Shown here: positions 1-12,654 of the stretch, piece by piece
Position numbering within the stretch: position 1 is the stretch's first letter
How the letters are laid out: each line of letters begins with the position of its first letter
NCBI GenBank assembly: GCA_051453625.1
Contig: JBOZIK010000001.1
Location: 62,650,800 to 62,708,646, forward strand
Direction of reading: 5' to 3'
Origin: Welwitschia mirabilis
Lineage: Eukaryota; Gnetophyta; Gnetopsida; Welwitschiales
Length of the DNA stretch: 57,847 bases
Notes under the pieces: model-generated
What the model was told of the DNA's origin: nothing
Seen by the model: only the letters and a program-made list of their open reading frames with translations
The model's database searches: none
Program-made: the position numbers and the translations under genes

Positions 1-1257
1 TTTATTTGAGCATTTGGGTATCAGTTGAAAAACTTTTCTCAAGATTACTTAGGAAATAAGAGTGTTGTTTTAAAATTATTTCATGATCATAGTTAATTCA
101 GACTTGAGTACTCATGAAGTTCTTTCCTAGCTCCTCAAAGGGAGTGGATGAAGATTATTGTTACATGTCGTAAGATGGATGGTAAGGATTAAATGATAAG
201 GGATAAGAATTATGATGGAAAAGGGAAGGTATGAGATTAAAATCTTATTGAAAATAAGGTTTTTCAAATTTGGAATAAGTAGTTTTATTTATACGTGGAT
301 GGTAGATGAAGGATAAGTATTGTTGTAATTGAATTAGATGTAATTCCCTAAAGTCTCCTTAAGCAGAATGTAGTATCCTATAGTTTTAGGTTAAAAATGA
401 TTAGGCATGTTATAGGTATGTTTGTAGTTTTTATAGGAAAAGTGGGGTTCAAAAGGTGTTTTGTATAATCTCCTAAAAGGATCATGCTCTTAATTCATAT
501 CAAGTTTTCAGAAAATAGTATATGAGGTTCACTAAAAAGTTATGTTTTCTTGATTTTGTTAAAGATGTAGAGGAGGCCTGATATTAAAAAGGTTCCAGAG
601 ACATAAGACAAAACTTTTTGTAAAGTATAAAAATGGTCTAAATAGAAAATCTAGTGGTGTTAGTTAGGAAAAGTGGTGATGTCAATCAAGATGAGAATTA
701 AAGTTTCAATAAAGATTTGAGGGTTTACCTAGCTCTTACAAAGTGTTCTATGTTATAGAACTATAGAAAGATCAAAACAAAAATAAGAACGACAATGCAC
801 ATTGAACCACTATTAATGAAAATTAAATAATAAATTTTTATAGATTTTTAGTATTTATAATAGTGAACTTACATAAAAAATTAAAACCACAATTAAAAAC
901 ATAAAAATAAAAATAATTCAAATTTAATTAAATGTTAGTTTCTTCACTTCTTGATTCAAAGTTCTAAAAACACTATTAGACCTACAACACAAATCAAGTT
1001 AGATGAGGAAAAAAAGAAAAGAAAAGGGAAAAAAACTAAAGGAAACACAAAGCTGGACTAGTTTGGGTACCACTACAAATGACTAGTACTAACCATTATA
1101 AAGAAAGATAAAAAAACACATAAAAGAAAGAGAAAATAAGCTAGTTTGGATACCACTATAGAGGATTAGTGTCCACCACTAGAAAAAACAAAAACTAACT
1201 AAAAAGCTTCTAAGAAAATAAATTTTTTGCTCTTTTTAAATAACTTCCATGCCATTA
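1..1257. other. Eroded DNA, possible internal leader of an Athila/Tat-like element
   Basis: No protein family is recognisable; stops are dense in all frames. The stretch lies on the internal (gag) side of the Athila/Tat-type primer-binding site at 1258-1274, so it may be the untranslated leader and eroded gag of that minus-strand element. An imperfect direct repeat containing 'tagtttgggtaccacta' and 'tagtttggataccacta' lies near 1060-1180, about 90 bases apart. The assignment rests only on position relative to the primer-binding site. Confidence 0.25.
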
Positions 1258-1274
1258 TCCCTAGTAACGACATC
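1258..1274 (-). promoter_or_regulatory. Degenerate tRNA-Asp-type primer-binding site (Athila/Tat class)
   Basis: Read on the minus strand this is GATGTCGTTACTAGGGA. The usual primer-binding site of Athila/Tat Ty3/gypsy elements is GGCGCCGTTGCCGGGGA. Eleven of 17 positions agree, and all six differences are G->A or C->T transitions, the pattern of methyl-cytosine decay. If correct, an LTR lies to the right (from about 1277) and gag to the left. No intact LTR boundary was found. Confidence 0.4.
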
Positions 1275-4200
1275 AAAATCTTGTTTTTATTAGTGTATGA
1301 ACTAGATTTAATTATAGATAAGAACCTAGTATTATTCTTTCACAAGGATAATTGGAATTTCCTAATCCAAAATTACACAATCCTGCTTAATTATAAGTTA
1401 TAAATTAAAGAAAGAAAAAAGATAAAGTTTAGAATTTTGCTTTTGAAAATTTAGTTGAAAAAGTAGAAAGTAAGCAAGATCTAGGTTTTTACTTGATTTT
1501 TCCATCTATAATTCTGCACTATGATCATATGCTGCACTATCTTGAAATACACTTCAGACTATTAAAAATGATGGCTTGGATCATAGTGACATAATTTCAT
1601 TTATCATATAAGTGTTAATGAATCTAAAAGTCACTGATCCTTTATAACACTAAAATAAGCATGATAAGTAAGAAATCAATGTACTTAAAATTCATTAAAT
1701 TAAATAACTTGGATTAATTAACTAAAGAGATAATTCAAATAACAATAGAACTTGATAATTACATTAGTACTTAAGCATTCATAGTACAAAGTTATTCATG
1801 ACTAGAAATCAGAAGAAAAACAACTCTTACATGAATCAAAGAAAGGATTATTATATTAAAGATGGAAGAAAGCTGAAATAACTACTCAAGATATTCTTGA
1901 AAGCAAGCTCCCTCCCTAAAGAAGTGCTTTAGAAAGCCATCGTAACTTGATGCTTTAAAGATTTTATTTAGAAAGCCATCATGACTTGATGCTTCAAATG
2001 TTCTCTTATTTTTTAAAATGAAGGATATTACGATAAAATGCTTAAGTTTCTTTTATAAGCAAGGATGGAGGTGGGGAATGCTTACAAGCCTTTAGATTAT
2101 AGCATTAACTGAGCAGTTATAAAATTATGATATATAGCATTATGTAGGGCATTTGTCATTTTTCATTAATTGAAAAACATCATGACGAGGCTAACACTTA
2201 GCTTTTAGATACTGCTACTTTTGCTAATCACTATCATCATCATGTGTTTCCACTGTCATCCTACTCAACAATGACACATGTTACCACTACATGTCATCAT
2301 CATCATCATCGCCTTGTGTTATTAAAGATGCCAATTATTTTTAAGCTAAAATCTAATTAATCCCATAATTGCATTTTACTGATTTGCACATGGCATGTTA
2401 GGAATGTGAGTTTGGAAGTGTTCTACATATAATAACTGATATTATTGAGTGACCTAAATGATAATACCAACATTTTAAGATAGATTGTCATCATTTTAAA
2501 CCATGTTCTTCAAAGTGTGATAAATATCCTAAACATGTCATGGAAAAATGATAAGTCTAAATCAATAATAGAATGTTTTTATGATAATTCAGTTATATTA
2601 ATGTCTTCCATTAAGATAAATTGGTTAAATGACTTGATTAAAATGTCAAGTTTTACATGTTAAAAAAATACTATATGTTGTATTATTATGAGAGCATATA
2701 AGTGATAATAAGGATTTATACCTTACTATGTTTTTATTTTGCTTTTATATTTATAAGAAGGTGTGAAGTGTTTGTATGCTTAACTCACTGCTACTATTAT
2801 AATTACAACGTAGGTTGGATCTTTATCATAATTTTTCTCTTACAATTAGTAAAGTGAATCCTCATTTGTCATAGGGGTAGAATGATCTTTGTGCCTCTTT
2901 CTTCATTTCATTTTGTTATTAGTTTTAATTTTATTTTTCTTTAGCATTCTTTCATTCAACATTCTTCTATATTCCACTACTCACTTTGGTTTTTTGCATA
3001 TTTTATTTGACATACATATACTAATGTATTTTCTAACTCAAATTTCATATAAAAGCATAAGTAAAATATAAAATGATATGTCCTATCATCAACATACATA
3101 ATTAAGATAATAATACAAAGAAATATAAAGAACAAAAAGATTTAAGTATAAAAATAAAATCGTAAGTTAATTTATAATTAATGAATTATAGCATTAATTA
3201 CAAGATTCCCTCTTTTGGCTCTTTGTCCTAACTTATGCGTACTTCTAGAACCTATGAATTTACATTTTATATATTCATTATTTAATTAAATTTACTTATG
3301 GCCTTCTTTTCTCTTTACTAAATTCAAATGTAAATCCTCCTTTCATTTTAACATAAAAAGTTCTTCATTGTAAGTTTAATTCTAGGATATTCTAAGATAT
3401 CTCTATCACTTTCTTCTTTTTCTTTTCTCATTATTCTTTTTTTAATACTTTTTTAAAGAGACAAAATCTAGGTTTAATATCTTTATCTTAAAGTATTTTC
3501 ATTAAAAGTTATGTTACTTAGATGAAAAGAGTTAAAGTTTACACTTAAAATTTGATCTTAGAACTTTGACAAATAAACATAATAATAATCTTACAAATCA
3601 ATTTATAATATGATTATTTTATATTTGTAATGAGGATTATAAAAACAAGTGATGTTATAATTTATTCTTGTTATGTTACAATTGTGTTGTTAAGTGCACT
3701 TTTAACATGTTTAAATTTTGTCTAATCCCAATGTATTAAGTGTGGCCTACTTCTTAACCTCAAACATGTATCAAGTACAACCTACTATAGAATAACTGTG
3801 TTATCCCTAGTATTTTGAAATGTGCATTAATTAAAATTTCATAATTATCCATATTAATGGTTTTACTTATGTAGGACAAATCTACTTCGTTCCAATGTTT
3901 CATGAAGTTCATTGATGGGTATTGGTTTAGCTATGATCATTCCATTTTACAAAATTAGTGTCTTAATGGTTTTTATTCCCTTATTTAATTTCTCTCTTAT
4001 TTTTCTTATCCCTTGTGGTTGTCATGATGCTTTTAATTGTTGATTGCATTTAACATAGATTATTATTATTCTTTTTTTACCTTTGCCCTTATTTCATTTG
4101 ATCATTAGGAAGGTGGTTGATGCCATCTTTAATTTTTTGGTTTAAAATGTTTATACTATTAGTGGAGTTAGATCCCTCTAACTATTTTATGATTACTTTC

Positions 4201-5099
4201 TTATACTTTATTAGTTACTCATTAGCATTTACTAAAAACCGTTTAGATAATGTCTTAATTAAGATCATATCATAGGATTTTTCTTACCAAAAAGAAAGAA
4301 TCTATGCACTTTTTATATAGTACTTATGCTTAAAACTAATTTAAAAATGAAATAATAAAATAAATTATGTAAACAAGTTCTAAAGGCTCATCTTAGGTCA
4401 TAAGATAACATGGAAATGTCATGTAGAAAATTAGAAATCATGTAAAGGTTCTACATTCAATAACTCTCGAGTCATAAGTTAGTCACTAATGAAATATTAT
4501 TATTGGAATGTCAATGAAAAAACATTAGAAATTATTATAGAAAAAATGTAGAAAAATTATGTGAATATTAACTCAAAATATTATTAAATCATTTAATAAA
4601 AAATGAATATTTACCTCAACAACTAACTGAGATGTTCAAATTGAAAACCAACATAGTTTAGGTTGTGTTTATATGATTAGTTATTGAAATTAAGAAACTT
4701 GAATAGTTTCAGTTGAGAGCTTGCTTGTTAACTACTTTATTAAAAGATTATTAGCATGTAATTTAGATTATTATAAGTGACTTCCTTATAAAATCTAGCA
4801 CTCTCATAAGCCCTATCAGGAGCAGTTCTTAGAAAACTATAGCACTCACTTGTTTACATACGTAGGATAAAATATTAATAAAGTAAAACTAGACAATAAA
4901 CATTGATAAGAACTCTTATATCCTAAGTATCTACCTAACTATAGATACTAGTGCAAGAAAGTAAAAATACAACTTTTTCAAATAGTATCCCTTCTCAAAA
5001 TACTTTTTAGTTTGTAATGTCATTATACATAGATATATTTTCATATTATACCTTATCTTGATATAAAAGGATAAAATTGTTATGAAATATCCTAATGAT
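1275..5099. other. AT-rich stretch with no recognisable gene
   Basis: Both strands were read and no conserved domain was seen. The first several hundred bases may be the LTR of the element whose primer-binding site is at 1258-1274. There is a short CAT/ATC-rich run near 2295-2311. The longest open stretch (2889-3071, plus) is a low-complexity hydrophobic run typical of T-rich noncoding DNA and is not called a gene. Confidence 0.5.
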
Positions 5100-8000
5100 A
5101 GTGATCCTATTTTTAGATGACATTGTAGTTAAAAGAAACCTATTGTTCCCTTTTTGGAATACACTAGAGATTCTCCCCTTTTGATCCTCAGCTTAGGATA
5201 TTCATCCTCTTTCTTATTCTTACCAAAGATCCTAGATTCATCTTCCTCTTCTCTTTTATTATTGTCTTTGAACTTCCTTCTTGATATTTCTTATTTTGGG
5301 TCCTTGGAAGTAGTAATATGGTAAAAAGTGGTTCCTTTCTTTTAGGCATTTGTTTTTATCTAGTATTGGCTTATTAGATGACATCTTATACCTACAACAA
5401 TTATAATAGTGCATATATGTACTACTAACTAATAATATATTTATTAACGAAATATCTAATTATCAATGAAATCATATGTATTAATCACAAAAAAATCATA
5501 AAACATCATCTTTAAAACATAATTTTTTCTATTCATTAGTTTCCCTAAGATCAAGTTTTTGTTAGTTCCTTAACAAATTTAACTTATTTCTTGATTCTTC
5601 TTTTAACTATAAAAGATTACTCCTTAGATTCTTATTTTTCTCCTATCTGTTTGACTAATAAGTTTCATCTATTCTTCTTGAAAGGTAGGACAATTTAGAT
5701 ATATCAACTTAGTTTGTTCTAAACCTAGATGTTCTTGAATCATTTTTTCTTTTCCCCTACCTTTGTCCTTAGATGTAGCTTTAACTTGTTCTAATTTTAT
5801 TTTTATTTTTGAAGTAGATCTAGAATTTAACTTGGTTACTTAAGGTTTTTCAATTGTATACATAGTGATAGGTAGTGATGTGGTTCCCCTATATATACCT
5901 TTACATAAGAATTGATTAAATGGTATCATACACACTCCTATGGGGTCTTCTCTTTTAAATTTTTCAAAAACTTTAATGAAAAAATCCCTTATCATGTTCA
6001 TTATAATTACCATTATATCATGGAGTATATGAATTCATTGTAATTTTTAAGGAGTTATCCCAAATAGATTAAGATCCATTATACACTCTTCCATAGTTTT
6101 ATTAAATTAAGAAGCCATGACATTTATGAGGTTTTCTTCTTCTTTAGAGATAAACCATTTCTATCTTTATTAAAGTAATTTTTCAATTATTTTAACTTTC
6201 CATCATAAGATTTAAAAATTTGACTAATTCTTGACCATCCCCTTGAAGTCTTTTGTATCACACCTTGTAACTCCTCCTAAAATTTATCAATAAAATCATA
6301 TGAGTTTTATGGATAATAATCAAAACTTTAAGGGACTGCTAAATATTCATATCTACATTCTAATCTCTTTTCCAATTGATATTCCATCATGGGATTTTCA
6401 TGTAATAATCACATATTTTTCTTTTCTAAAATCGAAATAGTGATTTGGATCAATTCAACATAGATCAATGTAATATGATTTGTTATATCAGAAAATGATT
6501 GCTTCATCACTGTTTTTAACAATTGGTCTATTATATTGTAACTCTCTTCTAATTTTTCTTCCATTTTTATCAAAAAAATTATTAAGAGTGAATTTAAAAT
6601 GATCATCTTTAGAAGGACCTTCTTCTAACTATTCCTTTACTATTTTCACAAACTTTTTGAGGTCTTCTTTAATATTTAAGAAGATGCACAACAAAAATAA
6701 ATGATTTTCTTACTAAGTAGATACTGATATCTTATTGATCTGATTACTATTAATTTTATCCTTTAGCTCTTTATTTTAATTTATGAGCTATTAGATCAAC
6801 TTCTTGTTTTCTTCCAAACCTTCTGATAAGTATTATTTAGATTTAGTGAGCTCTATTCACTTATATTTGTAATTATTAGCCTCTGCTTGTATCTTCATAT
6901 ATTTTTGATTAATTTCCTATAGATTAATATAAATTTTCTCTAAATATTATTTATTCAAAAGTAGGAACCCTTCACTGTGAATGAATGTAATGAATTTATA
7001 TTATTATTTAATGTAATCTACATCATATTTCTTAAAAGTTTTCATGCTCTAAAGTAATAAGATCAATAATTTTGGTTTATCTCTCAGATTACCTTTAGGG
7101 TTATTCTTTTCTTTCAAAATATTTCTACTTCTACCATTTTCCCATATGCCCTTTGTAATTTTTTTATCCCTCCTTTATAAATTTTTAAAAATTAAGTTTC
7201 TATTGTTTTACTCTTAATCTCCTACTATAACTTCATATTTTTCTCTTTCTTAATTTGATTATTTTCTTAAAATTCATTTTCCACATATAAAGATAAATTT
7301 TAACTTTACACAATTGGAGATTCCTTCCTTTATCCAATGGAGGTTTGCATTTCTTCCTTAAATTAATTTTTAATCTTGCAAATACTATTATCTTCATCTT
7401 CTTCTAAGGCTTTAAAAAATGAATTTATTTGAGAGAAAGTTTTTAATAATTACTCTTTAGAAAAATTATTTGTATTGAATTCTTTTATTTCACATGATAC
7501 TATATCTATAATATGTGGAGCAATTGAAATGCTAGCTTCTTGTTTTTCAAGATGATCTCTTAATTTATTCTTAAGGACCCTTAATTCTTTGACTCCAAAT
7601 AAGGATTGAATTGTTAATTCTGTATGGGTTTACGTACACTTGGATCCACTCACTTATCATTTGGAAATGTGGTAATTACTAAGGAATATTCCAAATCTAC
7701 AAGTACTCTAGTTCCTACCTTTTTCATCTTAGTAATATATCTTATGAGCCCCAGAAAAATTCTTACAATAATATTTATATTCTTTTACTTTGTTGGGTCC
7801 TTTATGGCTTTAATCATGTAGAGCCCTAGTAATTCTAATCCTTTTTTTTATTTAGTATGAACACTAAATTACTAGTTATAATTCTTAAATTGATAAATAA
7901 TTCTACTTTAGTATCTTTGTTAATTAGAATCCATACTTTTACTACTACCCTTCTTAATAGCTTCATGCTTAGTTTGGTATCATCCTTCCTGCATGTTTCT

Positions 8001-8100
8001 ACCATAGAATTTCCTCCACTAGAAAAACCTAGCATTTTCCTAATTTATCTTGAAAAACTAACACTTTCGTGTCATGCACCATTGTTTCTAATAATCTCTC
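5100..8100 (-). pseudogene. Minus-strand coding relic, possibly a plant pararetrovirus (caulimovirid) fragment
   Basis: Read leftwards from about 8100, successive minus-strand frames give protein-like sequence broken by frameshifts and stops. Roughly 7835-8100 is a beta-strand-like block, and 7600-7830 continues it. 7320-7660 and 6409-6606 are charged, probably coiled-coil segments (for example KELRVLKNKLRDHLEKQE). 5600-5900 is Lys-rich. A 30K-type movement-protein domain followed by coiled coils and a basic region is the order seen in caulimovirid polyproteins. The match in the first block is a weak pattern of hydrophobic positions and one aspartate. No protease or reverse transcriptase was found further left. 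An unknown retroelement gag is the alternative. Confidence 0.3.
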
Positions 8101-8104
8101 TTTC

Positions 8105-8109
<5 letters not shown>

Positions 8110-8161
<52 letters not shown>
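8110..8161. repeat. (TA)n microsatellite running into an assembly gap
   Basis: Uninterrupted TA dinucleotide of about 26 units, ending directly at a run of N. The repeat is the likely reason the assembly broke here. The Tyr-Ile repeat proteins read across it are artefacts. Confidence 0.95.
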
Positions 8162-8162
<1 letters not shown>

Positions 8163-8347
8163 NNNNNNNNNNNNNNNNNNNNNNNNNNNNNNNNNNNNNN
8201 NNNNNNNNNNNNNNNNNNNNNNNNNNNNNNNNNNNNNNNNNNNNNNNNNNNNNNNNNNNNNNNNNNNNNNNNNNNNNNNNNNNNNNNNNNNNNNNNNNNN
8301 NNNNNNNNNNNNNNNNNNNNNNNNNNNNNNNNNNNNNNNNNNNNNNN
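8162..8347. other. Assembly gap (N)
   Basis: Run of unresolved bases starting at 8163, next to the TA microsatellite. Its size differs from the 100-N gaps elsewhere, so it is probably an estimated gap. Confidence 0.95.
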
Positions 8348-8824
8348 AAATTAAGCAAACAATCACATGTTAAATGATACCTGGTAATAGTTTAAAGAAA
8401 GTAACTAAAAATAAAATAACATTTAGCCCTTTTTTTCTTAAGATATAAATGATGATGTCCTAACTTATGTAGAATTGACAAATTTCAAAATTAGTAGCTA
8501 AGATTATTAATCTACTTTTTAAGTCAATCCTATATTGAGTTTTAAAACTTAATTTTTGACTCCCTTTTCAATCTGAAAAATCATGTATTATAGAATATTC
8601 TTATAGAGTAAATCATATGCCCCTCTTTAACAACTTTGAAAAAATTGCAAAACTTTCACATTTTGTGTTTTATTTTGTCATACTTCCTACAAACTGATTT
8701 GCATTTTCTAAATACAAAAGTAAAAAAATCATCATTAAGAGTGATAAGGATTTAGATTTCCATGAAGGAAAATATCTTAATGATGGAAATAATTACCAAA
8801 AAATGTAGAGAAATGCATAAGAAA
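8348..8824. other. AT-rich stretch, nothing recognised
   Basis: No coding signal, tRNA or transposon terminus was seen on either strand. Confidence 0.5.
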
Positions 8825-9032
8825 ATCAAGTGCTAAAATGTAAAATTTAACTTACTTGAGGGGTATTTATAAATTTCAAATTATACATGTGGTAATAAAT
8901 TTAACTTACTTGAGGGGTATTTATAAATTTCAAATCAAGTGCTAAAATGTAAAATCAAGTGCTAAAATGTAAAATTTAACTTACTTAAGGGGTATCTATA
9001 AATTTTAAATTATACATGTGGCAATAAATTTA
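8825..9032. repeat. Short composite tandem repeat
   Basis: Three copies of a block containing 'ttaacttacttgaggggta' followed by 'tataaatttcaaat' lie in about 200 bases. They are interleaved with three copies of 'atcaagtgctaaaatgtaaa', two of them directly adjacent near 8935-8972. A second module ('ttatacatgtggtaataaat') occurs twice. The order of modules implies at least two rounds of local duplication or slippage. It has no coding content. Confidence 0.85.
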
Positions 9033-9248
9033 AATTTGTAGAGGATTCTATGTGTTGGAAATATAAAATATTCCGTGATGTGTGATAACTATTGAAATTT
9101 CTTATGACTAAAAGTCCATGAGGATCTTAGGTATGATGTGTAAGCTAATGTATCAGTCAAGTACATTGAGAGGGATTAAGAAACTTAATGGATTCATTAA
9201 GATTATGTTTAAGAAGAGGTAAGGAAGATGATTTTATACCTCTCAGTT

Positions 9249-10349
9249 GTCTATTGATGACATACCAAATACTATCCAATATTACTAATGAAATAAAGTT
9301 GTTTGCAGGTCAAAAATAAATGCCTTAGGAGCAAATCAAGATCATAATACTAATTACTAGTAAGACATGAAGAAGCTACTATGAATGTTAAGTGAAATTG
9401 AACATAAATGATAACTGAGATAGCAAAAATCTTTCATGTGATCAACTAGTATTTTGGGGGAGTTTATTATAGGCTAATAAGAAAAATCTTACTTTTTCAT
9501 TAAGGGACTGACTAACTATCATCAAGGGGTCAACCATTTAGAGGTTTACTAATAGTTCTAAAGGGATGGAAAACTAATGTATGAAGTACTAGTGTGATTT
9601 ACACAGTCTACTGACTCTAGTCTAAAGATTGACTACCTAGCTTAGCATACTTCACAAAAAGCTTAATAGAAGAAAAGTGATCAACTACCAGCTTAAAGGG
9701 GTCTATTACAAGCCTAACGAGGAATGATAATATAACTATTGTAAACTATTAAAAACCATTGTAAGTTTATATAGGAAAGTTAAATAGTCAATTTCAAGAT
9801 CCCAATAGTTATATCTTTGGTTCATGTGCCCTACAATGGTTATAAACATTCTTGTATAAATAATTGAGGTGTTATATGAATTCTCACCTTTTATCACATT
9901 CAGATTATATTGCAATTCAAATCATATCATCTTTTAATTGTATTTTAATCTTTTATGTCTCTATTTATACTAAATTGTAATACAAATAATAGAATTAACT
10001 TATTCTTAAGATTGAGGATTGCTATAAAATTCTGATTGTATTAATGGAGGACAACTATAAAGTCCTATTGGATGTGTACTTGGATGCTGCACTAGCACTA
10101 AAGAAAAATAGGCTTGCTTTTTATATCTTGTACCTATTGCACTTTTTTATTTAGTAAAATTCATATTCTTAAATTATTATATCAATTATACATTATTTAA
10201 ATTATTATCACAGTTAAATTAGTAGTAGATTTTATGGAATTGGTTGATAGTTTACATTATGAAAACATAGTGTTAAAATTTTAAATTACAAAAAATTACC
10301 TTCACTATCATCTTTACCCTTTCCATCTATAATAGTCAGCTTAAAAAAT
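9249..10349 (+). mobile_element. Probable 5' LTR of the outer Ty1/copia (Sirevirus-like) element
   Basis: The right end is placed by the primer-binding site at 10350-10361 and the gag that follows at 10413. The left end is uncertain: 'tgtctattgatgacata' near 9249 resembles the usual start of Sirevirus LTRs, but no second LTR copy was found for comparison. The sequence has several short GTCAACC/GACTGAC-like motifs near 9500-9700 and a TATA-like 'tataaataat' near 9860. The 3' LTR of this element was not found; its 3' side is lost or replaced near 35.3 kb. Confidence 0.5.
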
Positions 10350-10361
10350 TCATATCAGAGC
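10350..10361 (+). promoter_or_regulatory. Primer-binding site (initiator tRNA-Met type) of the outer copia
   Basis: The sequence tcatatcagagc matches the plant copia primer-binding site TGGTATCAGAGC at 10 of 12 positions. It sits about 50 bases before the start of recognisable gag, as expected. Confidence 0.65.
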
Positions 10362-10412
10362 TTTGGTATAGGTATTTTTACTTATGTCTAATTGCTTAAC
10401 AAGGTATACATC

Positions 10413-11191
10413 ATGGAAGGTTAGCTAATCAATCATCCACTATACTTTACTGGTGATAACTACAAATTTTAAAAGCTAAGAATGAATTATTTATTAAAGT
10501 AATGAGTTTTGATTATTAAACTATTATGAAAGAAGAATTATTACCTTTAATGAAATATCAAACAATTAATGGGATTACTTTCATGTTCAAACTAGAGAAC
10601 ATATGCGATGACAAAGAGAAACATTAGGTAATGTTTAATAAGAACGCCATGAATGCTATTGGCTTTGAGTTTAATGTAGAAGATTACAAAAATGTAAGGA
10701 ACTTTAAAACTATAAAATATATATGGTATTACTTAGAGCTAATATATAAATTAGTAAATTAGATTAAGAAGACTAAGAAGTAAATGGTCATGACATAATT
10801 TGAGGAAATTAGAATAGAATACGATGAAATATTTATAGAAATTAACTACAATCTTATGAACATTGTTAATGGACTTTGGGAACTTGAAGAACCTCTCAAA
10901 GCTAGCTAAATTACTAAAAAGATTTTGAGGTCTCTACTAAAAGTGTATGAAAATAATGTGCTATCAATTGAAGACACAAAAGATAGTAAAAGCATCAGGC
11001 TTGAAGAACTAGTAAGTGAGATCTTGAATTCTAAGTTATGAAATTTTAACAAAGGTAAAAAGGGAAAAGGTATGACTATTAATGCTAAACAAATTTATTC
11101 CTTTAAATTTAGTAAAAATAGATAACTCTACTAGTTTTGCTTCCTTTAATTATAATTCTAATATAGTTGAAGAATTAACTTTATTTAGTAG
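10413..11191 (+). pseudogene. Outer copia gag, N-terminal part (interrupted)
   Basis: This is a Ty1/copia gag relic. The start has the familiar 'YFTGDNYKF' motif (family: FDG-NY-x-W). Later come 'EEIRIEYDEIFIEI', 'ITKKILRSLLKVYE' and a 'SIRLEELVSEIL' segment, which match the C-terminal half of copia gag (family: ...KILRSLP...L..L...). Several stops and at least one frame change are present. The reading ends near 'EELTLFS' at 11190, exactly where the inner copia begins. The continuation of the same motif ('RKFKK') is found at 31200, so the two parts were once contiguous. Confidence 0.8.
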
Positions 11192-12605
11192 TGTTGGTAA
11201 AATTCTAGTTTTGATGATTACATTTGTAAAATATAATGTATCTATTGTGTAGACAAGTCAAACTAGAGAATATTAATGGTAAAAAACATCAATACCAGTC
11301 AAACCTTAAGTTTATATTACATAGAAGATTTAGTTAAGATTTTATGAATGTCAAAATAAAACTAATGTAAGACATTTGCACTTGTAAAGACATCTATAAG
11401 GAAGACATTTGCTATATCAAAGACATCTATGCTAAACTAGATTTTGTTAAATAAAAATACATATACATTAACAAATATGCCTATACTAAATCAAGGACTT
11501 GAAGAAGGTAAAAGATGTCTATCACATTAAAGACATCTATAATACTTTGACTCTTGAAAGACATCTACATAGTTGAAGACATCTATACTAAAATACAAGA
11601 GGTAATAGAAGAAAATTATATTTTGATGAATTATTTACAACTCAGGCAATCAACTAAGTTTTACATCTTGTATTCATGATTTCTAAGGATCATATAAACT
11701 ATAATTTGATTTTATTAAAAACTATGTAGTTTAATTAGAGACATCTTTCATGTTGAAGACACCTACCTAATAAGAGATGTCCACCCTTTCAAATACATAT
11801 ATTTTGAAAATTTGTTGAAAATAAAATAGCCATTGAACATTTAATGCTTGCCTATTTCTATCCATTATATAATGGTTACATGCTTTCAAATGATTATCTC
11901 TTTAGAACAACAATAAGAATGACATTAAAGTATAAAGGGCATAAAGAGAGAGAAAAAAGAAAGTATCACATAAGTGATGGATACTATATACATACCTTTC
12001 ATCTATCATTTACAAAGGACTATCGAATGAATAAATTACTTACTCATTGACTCTTATAAAGGTACATCACTCTGATCTTTGACACTTGTGGATGATAATA
12101 ACAAGGAAGAACTTAAGTACTTTATCAAAGAGACATCCTTTTAGGCTTGTTATTTTATTTGTTCTCATTGTTTACTAGAATCTAAATTGTAGTACTATTA
12201 GATTTTTGAATATACTCATTATAGTCTATTTCTTATTTTCACTCATAGGATCCCTTACTAGGGTTTCCATATTATAAGGCAATTCTTATATGGCTGTGCC
12301 TCTGTAAGTGCTTATGAGCACATTTCTATTTTTGATTTATTGAATATTCCTAAGAAGAAGAAAGTGCTATCTTAAGAGGAGTATCTTAATTATATGTAAG
12401 GTTGATAAGCTCCAAAACCACTATTTTATAGGTTAAAAATATCCAAGGATGTAAGAGCTAGCTACCCTCTATTGTGGACATACCCAAGTTGGGGAACCAT
12501 GTTAATCTAGTAGGGTATTTATTGTATAATTTTTAACTTATTTTTAGTAGAATTTATTTTTGGTAGAGCTCATTCATCCATTTCCTCTAAGTTGAGTAAT
12601 TCTCA
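11192..12605 (+). mobile_element. 5' LTR of the inner Ty1/copia (Sirevirus-like) element
   Basis: It begins TGTTGGTAAAATTCTAGTTTTGATGA, a start typical of Sirevirus LTRs, and ends ...tctca, two bases before a primer-binding site. A homologous copy is at 29781-31194; by these boundaries both are 1414 bases long. The flanking pentanucleotides are AGTAG (11187-11191) and ACTAG (31195-31199), a target-site duplication with one change. Inside are many copies of AGACATCT and its inverse complement AGATGTCT (11360-11800). Confidence 0.85.
11360..11800. repeat. Inverted 8-mer motif cluster (AGACATCT / AGATGTCT) in the LTR
   Basis: The octamer occurs repeatedly in both orientations, for example 'aaagacatctat', 'aaaagatgtctatc' and 'gaagacatctatact', with single-base variants such as agacattt and agacacct. 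Comparable clusters occur in the 3' LTR (29970-30390) and just after pol (17690-17975). Sireviruses are known to carry multiplied palindromic motifs in their LTRs; this particular octamer may be a lineage-specific version. A role in transcription or RNA structure is inference. Confidence 0.75.
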
Positions 12606-12607
12606 CA

Positions 12608-12622
12608 TGGTATTAGAGTAGG
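12608..12622 (+). promoter_or_regulatory. Primer-binding site of the inner copia
   Basis: The sequence tggtattagagtagg matches TGGTATCAGAGCAGG apart from two C->T transitions. It directly follows the 5' LTR and precedes gag by about 40 bases. Priming would be by initiator tRNA-Met. Confidence 0.85.
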
Positions 12623-12654
12623 TACTCATAAAGAGGGAGTAACATCCTTAATTA

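Noticed and set aside
8069-8377. Open frames with Tyr-Ile repeats on both strands
   Set aside because: They are translations of a TA microsatellite and of N bases.
11192-12605. CRISPR-like array suggested by the repeated octamers in the LTR
   Set aside because: The repeats are short, occur in both orientations, have irregular spacing, and lie in a plant LTR.
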